A DNA stretch of 64,000 nt. Source: Immersiella caudata (taxonomy: Eukaryota > Ascomycota > Sordariomycetes > Sordariales > Lasiosphaeriaceae). Shown here one piece after another: positions 56,015-64,000 of this stretch. The stretch lies in the NCBI GenBank assembly GCA_030512335.1, contig JAULSU010000002.1, positions 6,368,433 to 6,432,432 on the forward strand. Direction: 5' to 3'. Position numbers and translations under genes: made by a program. Positions within the stretch are counted from its first letter, which is position 1, and each line of letters starts with the position of its first letter. The notes below the pieces were generated by a model. That model searched no databases. It was not told the origin of the DNA and saw only the letters and a program-made list of their open reading frames with translations.

Positions 56015-56336
56015 TGCGTTTGACAATGAGGAAGGGGACGAAAAGAGAATCGGAAAAGTTGGACTAGTAAGCCACTGCAGTAAGCTCTCTGGTGCGAAAA
56101 TCATGTCCTTAATAAGGTATCTGGGAGAGTTTCGCAGTGGCATCCGATGTTTTCGGACGGTTGGGAAGATCAGGTGCATTCGGTGTGAAATGGGGAAGAG
56201 CCCCACAAAAAGCCCCCCGCGTCCGCAAAAGGAAGGTAGGTACGACCAAACAACCAGGCGCCAAAGCAGGCCGTCTGTGGCACTTGTGTTCAGGCTATAT
56301 TGACAAAGCTGCCCTTTCGCATTCTCCACCACTGAG

Positions 56337-56501
56337 TTAGGGTTAGGGTTAGGGTTAGGGTTAGGGTTAGGGTTAGGGTTAGGGTTAGGGTTAGGGTTAG
56401 GGTTAGGGTTAGGGTTAGGGTTAGGGTTAGGGTTAGGGTTAGGGTTAGGGTTAGGGTTAGGGTTAGGGTTAGGGTTAGGGTTAGGGTTAGGGTTAGGGTT
56501 A
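56337..56501 (+). repeat. Telomere tract, (TTAGGG)27 plus TTA, now internal
   Basis: 27 perfect TTAGGG units (56337-56498) and a final TTA, G-rich on the + strand, as at the right end of a chromosome. It is followed not by the molecule's end but by a retroelement. The length is typical of a complete fungal telomere, and no unit is degenerate. Confidence 0.97.
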
Positions 56502-56560
56502 CGTCTGAAGAAGGGATGCGCTGAGTTGCAGAAGTGAAGTGATGAACACTGAAAACACTA

Positions 56561-56624
56561 TGCCGACGGGGCCCTCAAAAACGAAGAAGCACCCGTTTCG
56601 CCTGTGTTGTGGCTCATCAGGGCA
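56561..56624 (-). ncRNA. Type I hammerhead ribozyme, copy 1
   Basis: On the minus strand: UGCC (stem I), CUGAUGA core, GCC-ACAACACA-GGC (stem II), GAAA core, CGGG...CCCG (stem III), then UC and the cleavage point before GGCA, which pairs with the opening UGCC. All invariant core bases are present, including G10.1-C11.1 and A15.1-U16.1. Stem III's distal part is less regular than in copy 2. Confidence 0.88.
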
Positions 56625-56902
56625 GGACAGAAGTGCGGGGACGCTCCTGTCTTATTTCCTGAAGGGAGGGGGGTCCACGGGGGTCTCCCCGTGAAGGCCT
56701 CACATTCAGGAAATGAGTCAGAAGCGGGCACGCCCACTATTGGACACCAAAGCATTGCATGCACGCGCCAAGGCTTACGCCAAGGTGCGGCCGATGCCAA
56801 TCGCCCACTTTAGCGCCGGAGACTTTCCAGCCAACCGGACAAACATTCCCCCGTCCTCGGGAAATGCTAAGCCTCCGTAACCCCGAAGGGTCCGAAGGCT
56901 TC

Positions 56903-56937
56903 TAGGGATAGGGTTAGTGGTTAGGGGTGGGGTTAGA
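56903..56937 (+). repeat. Degenerate telomere-like motif inside copy 1
   Basis: TAGGGATAGGGTTAGTGG followed by TTAGGGGTGGGGTTAGAG. Identical in copy 2 (60683-60717). Lies in the element's 3' untranslated part; C-rich in the sense strand. Confidence 0.75.
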
Positions 56938-57116
56938 GGTTCGAACTCTCAACCAAACAGAGCCACCCCGACGTGCAAAGAGAGAAGTGGAATTCTGAGA
57001 GCTCTCCTATGACGAAGCAGGAAAGGACCATGTCCAAAACAATCACGGGAGAGGGATTGTTCCAAGTCTGCAGACTGACAGTAGCGTGGGCAGCATTCAA
57101 CACCCGTGCCAAGGGG

Positions 57117-59301
57117 TTACCCCTGTGGGGGGCTGCTTTCATGCTGCATTGGTAACAGATCCGTGCACCGATCCCAAAGGACAGGGGGTCCGACACGGAG
57201 GGCGCGCAGCCTAACGATCCGCGGAAGCGGGAGCCAGCGACGCGCAGAGAGGCAACGGCACGCAAAGCCAGGCGAGCCTCGCGGCCCACCCGAGGCCGGC
57301 CGTGCCCCGGTCGCTAGAAACCGCCGGAGCAGAAGGTCGGGAGCGAGCGCCCGGCCCCCCCCCTCCGAAGGAGAGAGCAGAATTGTCTTATTCCAGGTCG
57401 ACATCAAGTCAAAAGGCTTGTTGTGCGACCGAGGCTTCTGATCAGCGGTTCATGTAGGGAAGACGGCAGTTCATCCGTCGCCCAGAACCTTCGTGCTGCA
57501 GAGAGAACCTCCTTCACGTCTACATATTCCCACACTGGATTGTAATGGCCTGATAACATCAACGGCGCAGCATCTGTCTTGATTTTTGGCAAGAGCAGAA
57601 TTGGCCTGTCATCATAGTGCACTTGGCGAAACCATTCAATCAGTGTCTTCGCAGGGTATCCCCTTCTGCGAAGATTGCCATAAAATTCCTGCCGGGCTTC
57701 TGCAAAAAAACCTGGCTTGTGAACAGAGAATGACAAATCGTGTGAGCTCGGCTTGACAAAGCCTTCTTGACATGCAAGGGATGAGCGGACGACCCGGGTA
57801 TGTAGAGATGTCTGTTCAATTCCTTGCGAAAACAGGCGGGTGTGACCACAATTGTGTTCCCATCTGTTGTCCCCGGATCAACTCAATGTCCAGGAACTCA
57901 AGTCGCTGCGGATTGATAGACCATCGAACCTCTAGGCTTCCGATGTGGAAGCCTGAAGCAAAAGATCGACTTCTTCTTTGCTGCCCTGAAAAAAACAGAG
58001 GATGTCATCGATGTATCGAACATAGAGGAGAACTCCTTCTCGATGGAAACACCTGGCCTTTCGTTCAAAGTAGGCGGCGCGTAGATGTTGCAAGCACAGG
58101 GGCGCACGACGGTGCCCATTGCGAGACCTCTCATCTGCCGAAACGTTTGGCCACGGTATGCAAAAAAGTTGTTGTCCATTACAAACTTGACCATACTCCT
58201 GATGGTGGTGCGTGTGATGGACGAGGAGTGGCAGTATAGCTTCCAGGCGCCAGCGATGACTTTAGAGCATTCGTTGGGCGGGATCATCGTATAGAAGGAG
58301 GTTCACATCTCCTGTGAGGATCCATATCGGGGCTGCACTGCTCACTTGCACATTCTTGATTTGTTGGATGACGGCTTTGAGGAGTCGACAACCCAGGGGA
58401 AGTGCTCAAGAATGGGCTGGAGTAGATGGTCAAGTACCTCTGACGTAGATGTTGTAACCCATGAGTGTGACGGCACAATGGGTCGGAGGAGCCCACGGAG
58501 TCTTATGGACCTTGGGAATCGCATTGAAACTCGGGAATCACCATTTGGATCTTGGTCCAGAGGTATTTTTCCATCACCTGAGGGAGTCTCCATTTGGGAA
58601 TGGAGTCTTTCAGGATGGTGACAAGTGTTGCAGCAGGGATCTCTTCAACGTGGAGATAAGTCTCGGTGTCGGAGAGCAGCTGTAAACAATTGGTGTCGTA
58701 CCAGTCTAGGGGGAGGACCGCAAGCCCGAGATTTTTATCGGTGAGCTTGACCAGGAGACGGTGGGTCTCAAGGTACTCTTGAACTTTCTTCCAGCTGGAG
58801 AAACGGCTGGGTGGCGGGTCGAATGGCGATGCTCGCGAGTGCCCGGTGACATTGGTCATCGATCACTGCCATCGCCGCTTCGAGTCCTCGTTCAATAGCG
58901 CTTGAAGCGCGCGGTGGGTTCCAACGAAGATTGGGGACATGGAACTTTGGGATGAAGTTCGAACTTGCCTTGTCACGGAAGAACATCGGTTGCGAACCGT
59001 GCGGGACAGCCTTTCTTTGGCTTCCTCTATGTCATTGAGTGATGGTGCTTGAGGGAGAATGAATTTATGATTGCAGGCGAGCGAGTACTCGATGTCTTCG
59101 GGGAGGTTGACACCCAGTATGCTGGAACTACGCCGGGTTGGGCCGTTCTCACGGTTTCCCATTCCCAGCTCTTGGAAAGAGCAACTAGCAATCTTGATTC
59201 TGCAGTGAAGTGACAAAGTACCATACACAGTGGGATAGGTCTCAGGGAGCCAAGACCGAAAATCCTTCGAAACATTGGGAGAGGAAGGCAGAGGTGGTCA
59301 C
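57117..59301 (-). pseudogene. PLE ORF2 reverse transcriptase, copy 1, several frameshifts
   Basis: Same order of blocks as in copy 2 but split over several frames: YSLACNHKFILPQ, LTDKNLGLAVLPLDWY, the palm with RYID region near 57990-58040, and the C-terminal part at 57404-57736. One-base insertions (for example near 59085, 58790, 58130, 58090 and 57420) and deletions break it. It keeps seven A in the run at 57986-57994 where copy 2 has six, so in this spot it has the correct frame. Not functional as printed. Confidence 0.8.
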
Positions 59302-60264
59302 TTCTTGCCCTTCTTCTTTCCCTGGCCACCTTTCTTGGTGACACCACCCGACTTGGTGGTTTTCGAGCCGCCCTTTGGCTTGCCTTTGCCCAGGCTTGCC
59401 TTTGGGTCCGGACTTTTCTTGCATTGCCTGTTGGAAGTCAGTGGTGCGCCCTGCCGTTTGGCGGGGGACGTACCATCATGCCAGCTATTTGCTGTTTGAG
59501 TTGGGCCATTCAGACCGCATCTCTTCGCGCACGACCTCACGTGTGGTGAGGCTCCTGGTCGGCGTCGCGCATATCATGATCGGCTTCTTTTTTGAGCGAC
59601 AACGCGCGTGTCTTCTCAAGAAGGGAGCGATCAGCCAGAGAACGGGCCAGGGCCGAAAGCCCTGTAGTGGAGCGCACTGCCGTGCTTCCACAATACCGTC
59701 AACTCGGCAACAGAGTGTGTTGGGGCCCCGGACCAGTCAAAACCGGGGTCTTTAGACACACTTTCCTTGATGGTGGACACCACCGAGGGAGGCAGACGCT
59801 CGGGTAGCGGCTTCAAAGAGCATGGTTTTCCACTGCACTTCGTTGAAGACGACGAGCGTTTGCAGAGCGGCGAGCTCTTCTTTCTTCAGACTCAAGGCAG
59901 TCTTCAGAAGGTCCTTTCGGACAGAGAGTAGAGATCCTGAGATGGTGGTCTTTGCGAGCCGACCCTCCTCAGTGCCAAGATACTCTTTCGAGAACTGGAT
60001 CTTGGGGTCCTTCGCAGAGTTGACAATAGAAGGGGGGAAGGACTTCTCGGCAGTATGGCGTTCGTACTGTGCAATGGTGTTCTGGACCGTGCACAGTTTT
60101 GTCGACACTCGATATACCGTGGTAAGGTGTGCGGCAACAGGCGCGCGCCATGCTTGAGGGACAGTCGAGATTAATTCGGCGAGGGTGGTGGCGCCAGCGG
60201 TCGCCCGAACCAGGTCCGAATTGGTGACGAAAATGTCGACTGACCGAACCGAATTGGGGGCCAT
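59298..60264 (-). pseudogene. PLE ORF1, copy 1 (basic, coiled-coil type), frameshifted
   Basis: Starts at the ATG at 60264 (MAPNSVRSVDIFVTNSDL), only 14 bases inside the copy junction, and ends with a Lys/Gly-rich tail (GQGKKKGKK, stop at 59298-59300). About 320 residues if read without indels. The first ~170 residues agree with copy 2; one-base insertions near 59780 and beyond break the frame. Central part has heptad-like ALSLKKEELAALQTL and REVVREEMRSE. ORF1 of the related Athena elements is likewise a coiled-coil protein; RNA binding by the basic tail is inferred. Confidence 0.7.
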
Positions 60265-60278
60265 TCTCAGCGGAGAGG

Positions 60279-60287
60279 TTAGGGTTA
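60279..60287 (+). repeat. Telomeric remnant at the junction of the two copies
   Basis: TTAGGGTTA, one and a half units, between the 5' end of copy 1 and the 3' end of copy 2, in the same phase relative to CGTCTGAAG as at the main tract (56499-56502). Confidence 0.85.
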
Positions 60288-60341
60288 CGTCTGAAGAAGG
60301 GATGCGCTGAGTTGCAGAAGTGATGAACACTGAAAACACTA

Positions 60342-60405
60342 TGCCGACGGGGCCCTCAAAACGAAGAGAGCACCCGTTTCGCCTGTGTTGTGGCTCATCA
60401 GGGCA
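60342..60405 (-). ncRNA. Type I hammerhead ribozyme, copy 2
   Basis: 64 nt. Minus strand: UGCC, CUGAUGA, GCC-loop-GGC, GAAA, then stem III (CGGG, bulged U, GCUCUC, 8-base loop, GAGGGC, CCCG), UC, cleavage, GGCA. Stem I is UGCC/GGCA (4 bp), stem II 3 bp with an ACAACACA loop, stem III 10 bp plus the core A-U pair. Predicted cut is between 60346 and 60345. It lies 78 bp upstream of the ORF1 ATG of copy 1 and 58 bp from the 3' end of copy 2. Confidence 0.9.
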
Positions 60406-60682
60406 GGACAGAAGTGCGGGGACCGCTCCTGTCTTATTTCCTGAAGGGAGGGGGGTCCACGGGGGTCTCCCCGTGAAGGCCTCACATTCAGGAAATGAGT
60501 CAGAAGCGGGCACGCCCACTATTGGACACAAAGCATGCATGCACGCGCCAAGGCTTACGCCAAGGTGCGGCCGATGCCAATCGCCCCCTTTAGCGCCGGA
60601 GACTTTCCAGCCAACCGGACAAACATTCCCCCGTCCTCGGGAAATGCTAAGCCTCCGTAACCCCGAAGGGTCCGAAGGCTTC

Positions 60683-60717
60683 TAGGGATAGGGTTAGTGG
60701 TTAGGGGTGGGGTTAGA
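60683..60717 (+). repeat. Degenerate telomere-like motif inside copy 2
   Basis: Identical to 56903-56937, whereas surrounding sequence differs by indels. Confidence 0.75.
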
Positions 60718-61089
60718 GGTTCGAACTCTCAACCAAACAGAGCCCCCCGACGTGCAAAGAGAGAAGTGGAATTCTGAGAGCTCTCCTATGACGAAGCAGG
60801 AAAGGACCATGTCCAAAACAATCACGGGAGAGGGATTGTTCCAAGTCTGCAGACTGACAGTAGCGTGGGCAGCATTCAACACCCGTGCCAAGGGGTACCC
60901 CTGTGGGGGGCTGCTTTCATGCTGCATTGGTAACAGATCCGTGCACCGATCCCAAAGGACAGGGGGTCCGACACGGAGGGCGCGCAGCCTAACGATCCGC
61001 GGAAGCGGGAGCCAGCGACGCGCAGAGAGCAACGGCACGCAAAGCCAGGCGAGCCTCGCGGCCCACCGAGGCCGGCCGTGCCCCGGTCG

Positions 61090-63068
61090 CTAGAAACCGC
61101 CGGAGCAGAAGGTCGGGAGCGAGCGCCCCGGCCCCCCCTCCGAAGGAGAGAGCAGAATTGTCTTATTCCAGGTCGACATCAAGTCAAAAAGGCTTGTTGT
61201 GCGACCGAGGCTTCTGATCAGCGGTTCATGTAGGGAAGACGGCAGTTCATCCGTCGCCCAGAACCTTCGTGCTGCAGAGAGAACCTCCTTCACGTCTACA
61301 TATTCCCACACTGGATTGTAATGGCCTGATAACATCAACGGCGCAGCATCTGTCTTGATTTTTGGCAAGAGCAGAATTGGCCTGTCATCATAGTGCACTT
61401 GGCGAAACCATTCAATCAGTGTCTTCGCAGGGTATCCCCTTCTGCGAAGATTGCCATAAAATTCCTGCCGGGCTTCTGCAAAAAACCTGGCTTGTGAACA
61501 GAGAATGACAAATCGTGTGAGCTCGGCTTTGACAAAGCCTTTCTTGACATGCAAGGGATGAGCGGACGACCAGGGTATGTAGAGATGTCTGTTCAATTCC
61601 TTGCGAAACAGGCGGGTGTGACACAATTGTGTTCCCATCTGTTGTCCCCGGATCAACTCAATGTCCAGGAACTCAAGTCGCTGCGGATTGATAGACCATC
61701 GAACCTCTAGGCTTCCGATGTGGAAGCCTGAAGCAAAAGATTCGACTTCTTCTTTGCTGCCCTGAAAAAACAGAGGATGTCATCGATGTATCGAACATAG
61801 AGGAGAACTCCTTCTCGATGGACAACCTTGGCCTTTCGTTCAAAGTAGGCGGCGTAGATGTTGGCAAGCACAGGGGCGCACGACGTGCCCATTGCGAGAC
61901 CTCTCATCTGCCGAAACGTTTGGCCACGGTATGCAAAAAAGTTGTTGTCCATTACAAACTTGACCATACTCCTGATGGTGGTGCGTGTGATGGACGAGGA
62001 GTGGCAGTATAGCTTCCAGGCGCCAGCGATGACTTTAGAGCATTCGTTGGGCGGGATCATCGTATAGAAGGAGGTCACATCTCCTGTGAGGATCCATATC
62101 GGGGCTGCACTGCTCACTTGCACATTCTTGATTTGTTGGATGACGGCTTTTGAGGAGTCGACAACCCAGGGGAAGTGCTCAAGAATGGGCTGGAGTAGAT
62201 GGTCAAGTACCTCTGACGTAGATGTTGTAACCCATGAGTGTGACGGCACAATGGGTCGGAGAGCCCACGGAGTCTTATGGACCTTGGGAATCGCATGAAA
62301 CTCGGGAATCACCATTTGGATCTTGGTCCAGAGGTATTTTTCCATCACCTGAGGGAGTCTCCATTTGGGAATGGAGTCTTTCAGGATGGTGACAAGTGTT
62401 GCAGCAGGGATCTCTTCAACGTGGAGATAAGTCTCGGTGTCGGAGAGCAGCTGTAAACAATTGGTGTCGTACCAGTCTAGGGGGAGGACCGCAAGCCCGA
62501 GATTTTTATCGGTGAGCTTGACCAGGAGACGGTGGGTCTCAAGGTACTCTTGAACTTTCTTCCAGCTGGAGAACGGCTGGGTGGCGGGTCGAATGGCGAT
62601 GCTCGCGAGTGCCCGGTGACATTGGTCATCGATCACTGCCATCGCCGCTTCGAGTCCTCGTTCAATAGCGCTTGAAGCGCGCGGTGGGTTCCAACGAAGA
62701 TTGGGGACATGGAACTTTGGGATGAAGTTCGAACTTGCCTTGTCACGGAAGAACCATCGGTTGCGAACCGTGCGGGACAGCCTTTCTTTGGCTTCCTCTA
62801 TGTCATTGAGTGATGGTGCTTGAGGGAGAATGAATTTATGATTGCAGGCGAGCGAGTACTCGATGTCTTCGGGGAGGTTGACACCAGTATGCTGGAATAC
62901 GCCGGGTTGGGCCGTTCTCACGGTTTCCCATTCCCAGCTCTTGGAAAGAGCAACAGCAATCTTGATTCTGCAGTGAAGTGACAAAGTACCATACACAGTG
63001 GGATAGGTCTCAGGGAGCCAAGACCGAAAATCCTTCGAACATTGGGAGAGGAAGGCAGAGGTGGTCAC
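61090..63068 (-). CDS. PLE ORF2, reverse transcriptase, copy 2 (one apparent frameshift)
   Basis: The frame 61707-63068 gives 453 residues. Blocks: N-terminal LACNHKFILPQ and ERLSRTVRNR; the PLE-specific LTDKNLGLAVLP (DKG-like motif, about 185-196); AIPKVHKTPWALRPIVPS; palm motif A TGDVTSFYTMIPP (Asp330); motif B RGLAMGTSCAPVLANIYAAY; motif C YVRYIDDILCFF (Asp429, Asp430). A six-base A run at 61765-61770 (seven in copy 1) then shifts the frame; the thumb and C-terminus (to 61090) follow in another frame, with FYGNLRRRGYPAKTLIEWF. No GIY-YIG endonuclease follows. The frame has no ATG at its beginning; it opens at a GTG overlapping the ORF1 stop, so reinitiation or frameshifting from ORF1 is likely. 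Confidence 0.88.
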
Positions 63069-64000
63069 TTCTTGCCCTTCTTCTTTCCCTGGCCACCTTT
63101 CTTGGTGACACCACGACTTGGTGGTTTTCGAGCCGCCCTTTGGCTTGCCTTTGCCAGGCTTGCCTTTGGGTCCGGACTTTCTTGCATTGCCTGTTGGAAG
63201 TCAGTGGTGCGCCCTGCCGTTTGGCGGGGGACGTACCCATCATGCCAGCTATTTGCTGTTTGAGTTGGGCCATTTCAGACCGCATCTCTTCGCGCACGAC
63301 CTCACGTGTGGTGAGCTCCTGGTCGGCGTCGCGCATATCATGATCGGCTTCTTTTTTGAGCGACAACGCGCGTGTCTTCTCAAGAAGGGAGCGATCAGCC
63401 AGAGAACGGGCCAGGGCCGAAGCCCTGTAGTGGAGCGCACTGCCGTGCTTCCACAATACCGTCAACTCGGCAACAGAGTGTGTTGGGGCCCCGGACCAGT
63501 CAAAACCGGGGTCTTTAGACACACTTTCCTTGATGGTGACACCACCGAGGGAGGCAGACGCTCGGGTAGCGGCTTCAAAGAGCATGGTTTTCCACTGCAC
63601 TTCGTTGAAGACGACGAGCGTTTGCAGAGCGGCGAGCTCTTCTTTCTTCAGACTCAAGGCAGTCTTCAGAAGGTCCTTTCGGACAGAGAGTAGAGATCCT
63701 GAGATGGTGGTCTTTGCGAGCCGACCCTCCTCAGTGCCAAGATACTCTTTCGAGAACTGGATCTTGGGGTCCTTCGCAGAGTTGACAATAGAAGGGGGGA
63801 AGGACTTCTCGGCAGTATGGCGTTCGTACTGTGCAATGGTGTTCTGGACCGTGCACAGTTTTGTCGACACTCGATATACCGTGGTAAGGTGTGCGGCAAC
63901 AGGCGCGCGCCATGCTTGAGGGACAGTCGAGATTAATTCGGCGAGGGTGGTGGCGCCAGCGGTCGCCCGAACCAGGTCCGAATTGGTGACGAAAATGTCG
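63065..64000 (-). CDS. PLE ORF1, copy 2 (5' partial)
   Basis: Open from the window end to about 63190 in one frame, with the same coiled-coil and EVVREEMRSEMAQLKQQIAG segments as copy 1. A one-base deletion in the AAA/TTT run near 63180 (copy 1 has one more base) shifts the frame; after it the Lys-rich tail VTKKGGQGKKKGKK and the stop at 63065-63067 follow. About 320 residues when intact. The stop overlaps the first codon of the ORF2 frame. Function in the element is unknown; a nucleic-acid-binding or multimerising role is inferred. Confidence 0.7.

Larger units (their letters stand above)
56502..60278 (-). mobile_element. Penelope-like element at telomere, inner copy (copy 1)
   Basis: Begins right after ...GGGTTA (CGTCTGAAG) and ends before TTAGGGTTA at 60279. 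Encoded on the minus strand, so its 3' end touches the telomere tract and its 5' end points outward. Content in sense order: 14-base leader, ORF1, ORF2 (reverse transcriptase), ~580-base 3' part with a telomere-like motif, hammerhead ribozyme, 59-base 3' tail. No terminal repeats of its own and no target duplication. Nearly identical to copy 2; differences are mostly single-base insertions or deletions. The orientation and lack of an endonuclease domain match telomere-associated Penelope-like elements (Athena, Coprina). Confidence 0.92.
60288..64000 (-). mobile_element. Penelope-like element, outer copy (copy 2), 5' end beyond the window
   Basis: Head-to-tail with copy 1 and in the same orientation. 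By alignment to copy 1, the window stops 26 bases short of the ORF1 start codon. Contains 3' tail, hammerhead ribozyme, telomere-like motif, ORF2 and ORF1. Better preserved than copy 1. What lies further out (a third copy, a terminal telomere tract, or contig end) cannot be seen. Confidence 0.92.

Noticed and set aside
56502..57400. A GIY-YIG endonuclease after the reverse transcriptase
   Set aside because: Looked for downstream of the thumb region in both copies; no such motifs, and the ORF ends about 61090 in copy 2.
56337..60290. Telomere tract as a contig misjoin of two chromosome ends
   Set aside because: A misjoin would be expected to bring in CCCTAA-oriented sequence or unrelated DNA. 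Instead the same 3' boundary of the element follows TTAGGGTTA at both junctions, which fits biology. It remains worth testing with reads.
60402..60440. Type III hammerhead fold using upstream CAGGA/UCCUG pairing
   Set aside because: Would need a mismatch next to the core and lacks a proper UH site; the type I fold pairs fully.
59752..60540. A 262-codon minus ORF that crosses the junction of the two element copies
   Set aside because: Its first ~90 codons are the 3' untranslated/ribozyme part of copy 2; only the part from the ATG at 60264 is ORF1. The chimera is a by-product of the tandem.
1..64000. tRNA, rRNA genes and CRISPR arrays
   Set aside because: None recognised; the tandem repeats seen are telomeric, microsatellite or minisatellite and have no spacer-repeat order.

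Overview
The window is from a filamentous ascomycete (Pezizomycotina, most likely a Sordariomycete). Genes carry short 50-90 bp GT-AG introns. The families are fungal: a HET-domain protein, a DUF3433-type membrane protein, a LaeA-like methyltransferase, an HMT1-like ABC transporter and an extracellular cupredoxin. Several relics show stop codons that are all explainable as CpA-to-TpA changes on one strand or the other, as left by repeat-induced point mutation (RIP). The telomere repeat is TTAGGG.

Layout. 1-31 kb is mostly intact: an amino acid permease (5' end outside the window), an uncharacterised protein with a poly-Glu tail, a decayed Fot1/pogo transposon with 50-bp inverted repeats (4060-5920), a Cys-rich single-pass membrane protein, a divergent pair of secreted glycosidases (GH95 fucosidase and GH2 exo-glucosaminidase type), an ankyrin/F-box-like protein, a divergent pair (trypsin-fold protein with visible His/Asp/Ser triad, and a tail-anchored membrane protein), a cupredoxin, a broken RING-like gene, a Gly-rich secreted protein, a polytopic membrane protein, a methyltransferase and an ABC transporter whose stop codons abut. 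31-40 kb holds a DUF3433-type protein, two Cys-containing secreted or membrane proteins and then RIP-scarred pseudogenes.

40.7-49.7 kb is one very large minus-strand pseudogene related to the A component of insecticidal Tc toxin complexes. Its 5' two-thirds is nearly intact. Its 3' third is full of stops. 49.7-53.8 kb is gene-poor repeat remnant. The last chromosomal gene, a HET-domain protein, ends about 320 bp from the telomere.

The most unusual part is the right end. A perfect (TTAGGG)27 tract (56337-56498) is followed by two head-to-tail copies of a roughly 3.78-kb Penelope-like retroelement (copy 1: 56502-60278; copy 2: 60288 to beyond 64000), both antisense to the G-rich strand. Only 9 bases of telomeric sequence (TTAGGGTTA) separate them. 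Each copy has a basic ORF1, an ORF2 reverse transcriptase with no recognisable GIY-YIG endonuclease, and near its 3' end a complete type I hammerhead ribozyme (56561-56624; 60342-60405). The orientation is what is expected if the chromosome's own G-rich 3' end primed reverse transcription. In tandem, the ribozyme of the outer copy lies 78 bp upstream of the ORF1 of the inner copy. It could therefore cut unit-length RNAs from a read-through transcript and give them a C-rich, telomere-complementary segment.
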